NCBI GenBank assembly: GCA_000437915.1
Contig: FR900996.1
Location: 26,766-55,171 of the forward strand
DNA from: Subdoligranulum sp. CAG:314
Lineage (GTDB): Bacteria; Bacillota; Clostridia; Christensenellales; CAG-314
Direction: 5' to 3'
Length of the DNA: 28,406 nt
This document shows, piece after piece, positions 24,308 through 28,406 of the stretch. Under the pieces are notes generated by a model. The model saw only the letters and a program-made list of their open reading frames with translations, searched no databases and was not told the origin of the DNA. How positions within the stretch are numbered: position 1 is the first letter of the stretch; every line of letters begins with the position of its first letter. The position numbers and the translations under genes were made by a program.

Positions 24308-24347
24308 TTTTAAATCTATAATCCTCCGATTTACCTGTCACCTTAGC

Positions 24348-24373
24348 TTTCGCAAAAAATACGTCTTGCGAAA
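24348..24373 (-). promoter_or_regulatory. Hairpin in the pnp leader
   Basis: A perfect 8-bp stem (tttcgcaa at 24348-24355 with 24366-24373) has a ten-base loop and lies 20 bases upstream of the pnp ribosome-binding site. There is no T-tract after it. PNPase controls its own synthesis through a leader hairpin in several bacteria; this element is in the right place, but its function is inference. Confidence 0.45.
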
Positions 24374-24390
24374 CAAAAAAATATAAAACA

Positions 24391-24410
24391 GGGGTGAACA
24401 AAATCACCCC
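24391..24410 (-). terminator. Intrinsic terminator or attenuator between rpsO and pnp
   Basis: On the minus strand GGGGTGA pairs with TCACCCC around a six-base loop, 13 bases after the rpsO stop codon. The stem is followed by TGTTTTATATTTTTTT. It should reduce transcription from rpsO into pnp. I did not find a convincing separate pnp promoter, so partial read-through is likely. Confidence 0.8.
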
Positions 24411-24423
24411 GTATTTCGGATAT

Positions 24424-24684
24424 TTATTTCCTCAAATCGAGCTCGACTATGATTTGTCTGTATTTTTCCAAATCATTTGCTTTGAGATAGTCGAGCAAAC
24501 CGCGCCTCTGTCCGACCATTTGAAGCAGACCGCGTCTGCTGTGGTGGTCCTTTTTGTGTGTTTTGAGGTGTTCGGTCAAATGATTGATGCGCGCCGTAAG
24601 CAACGCAATCTGAACCTCCGGCGAACCGGTGTCGCCCTCTTTTCTGCCGAATTTGGCAATGATTTCCTGTTTGTTGATTTCCAT
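24424..24684 (-). CDS. rpsO: 30S ribosomal protein S15
   Basis: S15 binds the central domain of 16S rRNA early in assembly of the small subunit. The 86-residue protein is of typical length and has the family segments GDTGSPEVQIALLTARINHL, LKTHKKDHHSRRGL and MVGQRRGLLDYLK. The ATG at 24684 has GGAG (24694-24697) nine bases upstream. It is followed by pnp as in most bacteria, with its own promoter and a structured leader upstream. Confidence 0.98.
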   Translation of the reverse strand: MEINKQEIIAKFGRKEGDTGSPEVQIALLTARINHLTEHLKTHKKDHHSRRGLLQMVGQRRGLLDYLKANDLEKYRQIIVELDLRK

Positions 24685-24703
24685 TTTGTCTTTCTCCTTT
24701 TTT

Positions 24704-24747
24704 GATATGCCGTCAACAAAGAAATCCGTTGGAGAAATCGGTATATC
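24704..24747 (-). promoter_or_regulatory. Possible structured S15 leader
   Basis: In the predicted rpsO leader, GATATACCG (minus strand, 24747-24739) can pair with CGGCATATC (24712-24704), eight of nine positions, around a 26-base loop. The stem ends seven bases before the GGAG of rpsO. S15 commonly represses its own translation by binding the leader, through structures that differ between phyla, so this is a candidate site. An alternative local pairing of CCG with the CGG inside the loop is possible. Confidence 0.4.
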
Positions 24748-24766
24748 CTTGTAAACGGTCTAAGGT

Positions 24767-24795
24767 ATGATAGCATAAAATTCCGTTTTTGTAAA
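24767..24795 (-). promoter_or_regulatory. Probable sigma-A promoter of rpsO
   Basis: On the minus strand TTTACA (24790-24795) and TATCAT (24767-24772) are separated by 17 bases. The transcript would start near 24760, giving a leader of about 75 bases. It lies only 17 bases beyond the hemZ stop codon, and no terminator separates the two. Confidence 0.65.
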
Positions 24796-24811
24796 ACGAT
24801 TTACGACGCAT

Positions 24812-26236
24812 TCACAGGAAAAGATTTTCTTTTCCGTCAACAAGCCTTTCAATCTTGTCGATATATGTCGGAATATCCTTGGGGTTGGCAAAACGCTCTA
24901 TTCTGTTTTGGGAGGAAAACACTCTTTTTGAAATGGCATTGCTTCCGCAAGCGAGGATGCTCGTGGTTTCTTCCATTATGTCGATATTGTACAACCCCTG
25001 TTTTCCGTCAAGACAATAGCCGACGTTTTCCAGATTTTCGCTCATATACTTTTGTCTGTAAAGATAATAAGGCTTGTAGCCTTCCGAACAAAGCCTGTTC
25101 CTTGCGTAGTCTACCATGGCGGCAACGCTTTTTTCGCGGTCGGACTTGTCCATTCCGCGCTCCTTCAAAACGCTTCCTTTCTTTAACGCCAAAGTATGTA
25201 CCGTGATATTTTCCGGTCTAAGTTCGGCAGCGCAATCCACGCTGTGTCTGAATTCTTTTTCGCTTTCTCCCGGCAAACCGGCAATCAAATCCATATTGAC
25301 GTCGAAAGAGAAGTTTTTTGCCATACTATGTTTAAGATAGATTTCTTCGACAGTGTGGTTTCTGCCCACTTCGTCAAGTATTCTTTGATTAAAGCTTTGC
25401 GGATTGACGGAAATGCGGTTGACTCCCCTACGCGCCATTAATTCAAGCTTTTCCGTGTCGATAGTGTCCGGTCTGCCCGCTTCTACGCAAAACTCGCGCG
25501 GAGAATATTCTCCGAAGAGAGAAAGCAGCCCGTCAAGTCTTTCGGCGGATACAGACGTAGGCGTTCCTCCGCCGAAATAAATATTTTTTACTTTGATATT
25601 TTTTTGCGAGACAAGCCTTTTCACCGCGAGTATTTCCCTTTCCAACGCATCCAGATAAGGCTCGACGTATTTTTCCAGACGTTTAATTTCTCCGCACGTA
25701 AAGGAGCAGTAGCTGCACCTGCTCAGGCAAAAAGGTATTCCAACGTAAATATCCGCTTCGTCGTCTTTCGCCGCCCTAAGCCCATCCTGCTGCCTCAAAA
25801 CAGCGTCAACCAATTCGATTTTCGGTTCGGTAACGTGAAAAAGACTCCTGAAAGTCTCTTTGTAGTCTCCGTTTTCGGCGGTCAGTTCGCAGGCGAGTTT
25901 TGTCGGTCTGATTCCCGTGAGCGCTCCCCACGGAAGCTCGGCGGGTCTAAACAGCTGCAAGCAATCGTATACGCACAGTTTGGCGTATCTTTTCTGTTGT
26001 CTTTTCAGAATCAAAAAATCATCGGATTGTACGGAAAAAACATTTTCGGAAACCACTCCGCCGCACTCGGCAGTATTCCTCCAACAGCCCGATTCAAAAC
26101 GCAAATCGTGTCTAAGCCACGCGTCCTCGCGTTTGTCGGCAAGCGAGACGTGCGCGTCTGCAAAAAACAAACGGATAACCTCTGCCAAATCCGACGAATA
26201 CTGCTTGTGGCTTGTCCAAAACAAAATTTCTTTCAT
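24812..26236 (-). CDS. hemZ: HemZ-type radical-SAM coproporphyrinogen III dehydrogenase-like protein
   Basis: The product belongs to the HemN/HemZ branch of radical-SAM enzymes. HemZ proteins are annotated as oxygen-independent coproporphyrinogen III oxidases, but few have been tested. The 474 residues include an N-terminal region of about 160 residues typical of HemZ (LPWGALTGIRPTKLA, residues 101-115) and the iron-sulphur motif Cys170-x3-Cys174-x2-Cys177 in GIPFCLSRCSYCSF. NIYFGGGTPTS and the SVNPQSFN and LIAGLPGE segments follow. The ATG at 26236 overlaps the stop of the upstream hydrolase gene as ATGA. relA, an MBL hydrolase and hemZ in a row is a typical clostridial arrangement. No other haem genes are in the window. 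Confidence 0.92.
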   Translation of the reverse strand: MKEILFWTSHKQYSSDLAEVIRLFFADAHVSLADKREDAWLRHDLRFESGCWRNTAECGGVVSENVFSVQSDDFLILKRQQKRYAKLCVYDCLQLFRPAELPWGALTGIRPTKLACELTAENGDYKETFRSLFHVTEPKIELVDAVLRQQDGLRAAKDDEADIYVGIPFCLSRCSYCSFTCGEIKRLEKYVEPYLDALEREILAVKRLVSQKNIKVKNIYFGGGTPTSVSAERLDGLLSLFGEYSPREFCVEAGRPDTIDTEKLELMARRGVNRISVNPQSFNQRILDEVGRNHTVEEIYLKHSMAKNFSFDVNMDLIAGLPGESEKEFRHSVDCAAELRPENITVHTLALKKGSVLKERGMDKSDREKSVAAMVDYARNRLCSEGYKPYYLYRQKYMSENLENVGYCLDGKQGLYNIDIMEETTSILACGSNAISKRVFSSQNRIERFANPKDIPTYIDKIERLVDGKENLFL

Positions 26237-26862
26237 TTGCTTCTCTTGAAAGCCGACAGGTAAGGGTTAAACCGAAATTCATGAAACAAATCGGTATTCT
26301 CCTCGTGCCCTGCGTATACCTTGTAATTTTTGTCGATAAGTGCGATTTTAGAAAGCGAATCCATCATTTCGCGGTAGTCCCCGCCGGGCAAATCTATTCG
26401 CCCTATACACTCCTTAAACAGCGTATCTCCCGAAAACATTATGTCGTCGATAAAATAGCACACGCCGCCGGGCGTATGACCGGGAGTTTTCATAACGCCG
26501 AAAGAGAAACTGCCTACGGAAAAGCTGTCAATGCCGTCAACGTAATCGGTTATCTTGCAATCGTGGCAAAATACTCCCCAAAGGTTTTTGGACGCGCTTG
26601 CCGCCAGAGCCGCGTCCTTTTCGCTGCCGTAAACGGGCACGCCGTATTTTTCGACTATGGGCTTAGCTCCTCCGCAATGGTCGAAATGTCCGTGCGTCAG
26701 CAAAACAGCAACGGGCTTCAAGCCCTTTTCATCTATGAATTTCGTTATCTTATCTCCGTCGAAAGCGGGATCCACAACCACGCAGCATTTTGTTTGGCTG
26801 TCGTAAAGCACATAAGTATTGGTGGGAAGTATCCCCGCAGAAATTTTCTTCACTTCGTACAT
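26233..26862 (-). CDS. Metallo-beta-lactamase-fold hydrolase, glyoxalase II-like
   Basis: This 209-residue protein is a small glyoxalase II-like (YcbL/GloB-type) hydrolase with two metal sites. The ligands are present: His57, His59, Asp61 and His62 in THGHFDH, His129 in TPGHTPGG, Asp146 in FSGDTLF, and His186 in AGHEENT. It lacks the extra C-terminal helical domain of true glyoxalase II, so thioester hydrolysis is only a guess. The ribosome-binding site GGGAG is seven bases before ATG 26862. It lies between relA and hemZ, 13 bases from relA, and is coupled to hemZ by an ATGA overlap. Confidence 0.93.
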   Translation of the reverse strand: MYEVKKISAGILPTNTYVLYDSQTKCCVVVDPAFDGDKITKFIDEKGLKPVAVLLTHGHFDHCGGAKPIVEKYGVPVYGSEKDAALAASASKNLWGVFCHDCKITDYVDGIDSFSVGSFSFGVMKTPGHTPGGVCYFIDDIMFSGDTLFKECIGRIDLPGGDYREMMDSLSKIALIDKNYKVYAGHEENTDLFHEFRFNPYLSAFKRSK

Positions 26863-26875
26863 AAATCGTCTCCCT

Positions 26876-28406
26876 TCACATAGTCGTCCTGAAAACCTTT
26901 ATGGTATTGGGCAGAGTTTCAAGTCGGGCTATGAGTTGATTTAACTGTTCGTGATTGGTGATTTCCACCGTAACAACCGCAATGGCGTTTTTGTTCCTGT
27001 CCTTTCTCGCATTGATTGACATAATCGGCAATTTCTCGGCGGCTATGACCTTGGTCAATTCCGCAAAAGCGCCTACCTTGTCTTCCATAACTATTTGTAT
27101 TGTGGCTCCGAAGGTGTTTTCGGAATTTTTGTTTATCCAATGTGCCTCGACAAGCCTTTCTTTTTCCAGACTTTTGAGCGTATGACAGTCAGCCCTGTGC
27201 AGACACACGCCTCGACCGCGGCTTATATACCCTACAATTTCGTCGCCCGGCACGGGAGAACAGCAGCGCGAAAAACGGACGAGGAAATCGTCGTAGCCCT
27301 TGATTTCCACCATATTTCCCTTGCCGCTTTTACGCAATACGCGAGCTCTGTTTTCCTGTTCGTCCGAGGTTGTCTGAACATTGTTTATGTTCAAAAGCTT
27401 GAACATAATCTGATTTATCGATACTCCGCCGTACCCCACCGCGGCGTAAACCTCCTCCAAGGAGGCAAAACGATATCTCTCGCAGATATTGTTCACGGCT
27501 TCCGGAGTCAGCAGCCTGCCAAGCTCTACTCCGTGACGCTTTGCTTCGCGTTCCAGCATGGATTTGCCTGTTTTTATATTTTCGTCGCGCAGCTCGCGCT
27601 TGAAAAACTGTCTTATTTTTGCTTTCGCACCGGAGGTCTTGACGATTTTAAGCCAGTCTCTCGACGGACCTTTTGAATTTGAAGAAATCAGAACCTCGAC
27701 TACGTCGCCGTTTTCAAGCACCTTGTCCAGAGGCACGATTTTTGAATTGACCTTTACGCCTACGCATTTGTTGCCAACCTCGCTGTGTATTGCGTAAGCA
27801 AAATCCAGCGCCGTGGCGCCGGCGGTCAGGTTGCGGACGTCGCCCTTCGGCGTAAAGCAATAGACTTCGTTGGATATGGAAATATCGCGTCTTATCAAAT
27901 CCAGAAACTCTTTGGAATCTTTCAGGTCGCCTTCGTATACAAGAACCTCTTTTATCCAATTGAGCTTGCCGTCAAGCTGCGAAACTCCCGTTATCCCCTC
28001 CTTGTATTTCCAGTGGGCAGCGATACCGTACTCCGCGACCTTATGCATTTCTTCCGTGCGAATCTGAATTTCAAACGGCATACCCACTTCCGTTATAACC
28101 GTAGTATGCAACGATTGGTATAAATTGGGCTTGGGCACTGCAATATAATCCTTGAATCTTCCGGGGATAGGTTTCCATTGGGCATGAATCGCCCCCAAAA
28201 CGCTGTAACACTCCTTCAAAGATTTTACGATTACCCGCAAGGCAGTCAGGTCGTAAATTTCGGACAGCGTTTTGCCCTGATTTTTCATTTTTTTGTAAAT
28301 ACTGTAAAAATGCTTTGTTCTGCCCGATACCTCGCCTTCTATTTCAAGCTCCTTTAAAATTTCTTTGAGCTTGACAATCATTTTGTCTACGAAAATCTGA
28401 CGCTCT
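26876..28406 (-). CDS. relA: (p)ppGpp synthetase/hydrolase Rel, C-terminal part (5' end outside window)
   Basis: Rel makes and breaks the alarmone (p)ppGpp in response to uncharged tRNA on the ribosome. The frame is open to the window edge: codons upstream of the internal ATG at 28381 read ERQIFVDK and continue, so the HD hydrolase domain is outside. What remains is the synthetase domain (EVSGRTKHFYSIYKKM, and YDLTALRVIV), TGS (VYCFTPKGDVRNLTAGATALDFAY), the helical and zinc-finger regions (RCCSPVPGDEIVGYISRGRGV) and the ACT domain (about 80 final residues). The segment GRFKDYIAVPKPNLYQSLHTT has the RFKD motif of bifunctional Rel rather than the acidic motif of synthetase-only RelA. It is the first visible gene of a unit with the MBL hydrolase and hemZ. 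Confidence 0.97.
   Translation of the reverse strand, partial: ERQIFVDKMIVKLKEILKELEIEGEVSGRTKHFYSIYKKMKNQGKTLSEIYDLTALRVIVKSLKECYSVLGAIHAQWKPIPGRFKDYIAVPKPNLYQSLHTTVITEVGMPFEIQIRTEEMHKVAEYGIAAHWKYKEGITGVSQLDGKLNWIKEVLVYEGDLKDSKEFLDLIRRDISISNEVYCFTPKGDVRNLTAGATALDFAYAIHSEVGNKCVGVKVNSKIVPLDKVLENGDVVEVLISSNSKGPSRDWLKIVKTSGAKAKIRQFFKRELRDENIKTGKSMLEREAKRHGVELGRLLTPEAVNNICERYRFASLEEVYAAVGYGGVSINQIMFKLLNINNVQTTSDEQENRARVLRKSGKGNMVEIKGYDDFLVRFSRCCSPVPGDEIVGYISRGRGVCLHRADCHTLKSLEKERLVEAHWINKNSENTFGATIQIVMEDKVGAFAELTKVIAAEKLPIMSINARKDRNKNAIAVVTVEITNHEQLNQLIARLETLPNTIKVFRTTM

Noticed and set aside
26212..26883. Plus-strand open frame of 223 codons over the MBL hydrolase gene
   Set aside because: Antisense to a gene with all zinc ligands intact; no start signals.

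Overview
This looks like a core-genome segment of a Firmicute, most likely an uncultured or little-studied member of the Clostridia. The basis is gene order and regulatory sequence. The order rpsO-pnp-ylxY-M16 peptidase, then ftsK/spoIIIE, then pgsA-cinA-recA-rny, plus mutS-mutL-miaA-ynbB, follows the Bacillus/Clostridium chromosomal backbone with many intervening genes missing. relA-MBL-hemZ is a cluster typical of Clostridia. Shine-Dalgarno sites are mostly GGAG/AGGAGG, promoters fit TTGACA-N17-TATAAT, and terminators are strong intrinsic hairpins. Species cannot be assigned from the sequence alone.

Layout. Positions 1-5014 (+): a tightly overlapping operon of mutS (5' end outside the window), mutL, miaA and a YnbB-type PLP protein. 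Positions 5025-10853 form a patch with frequent strand changes and mostly single-gene units: a XerS-like tyrosine recombinase (-), a YgjP-type metallopeptidase (-), a membrane-anchored PadR-like regulator (+), RNase HI (-), cardiolipin synthase (+) and tRNA-Trp (-). Positions 10962-28406 are all on the minus strand: rny alone; ftsK-rimO-pgsA-cinA-recA as a translationally coupled operon; rpsO-pnp-ylxY-M16 peptidase; and relA (5' end outside the window)-MBL hydrolase-hemZ.

Functionally the window is dominated by DNA and RNA maintenance: mismatch repair (MutS, MutL), recombination (RecA, Xer), chromosome translocation (FtsK), RNA decay (RNase Y, PNPase), RNA-DNA hybrid removal (RNase HI), translation and tRNA/ribosome modification (S15, MiaA, RimO, tRNA-Trp), the stringent response (Rel) and phospholipid synthesis (PgsA, Cls).

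No gene-free stretch exceeds 300 bases. The longest gaps are 12561-12831 (rny promoter and leader plus recA terminator) and 6099-6324 (recombinase promoter plus a 19-bp perfect inverted repeat). I found no CRISPR array, insertion sequence, prophage or defence island. I did not find an obviously new multi-gene system. The points most worth a second look are the four-helix membrane PadR-like protein, CinA with an apparently dead N-terminal domain, an altered MutS ATPase signature loop, the palindrome beside the recombinase, and a cls promoter that predicts an almost leaderless mRNA.
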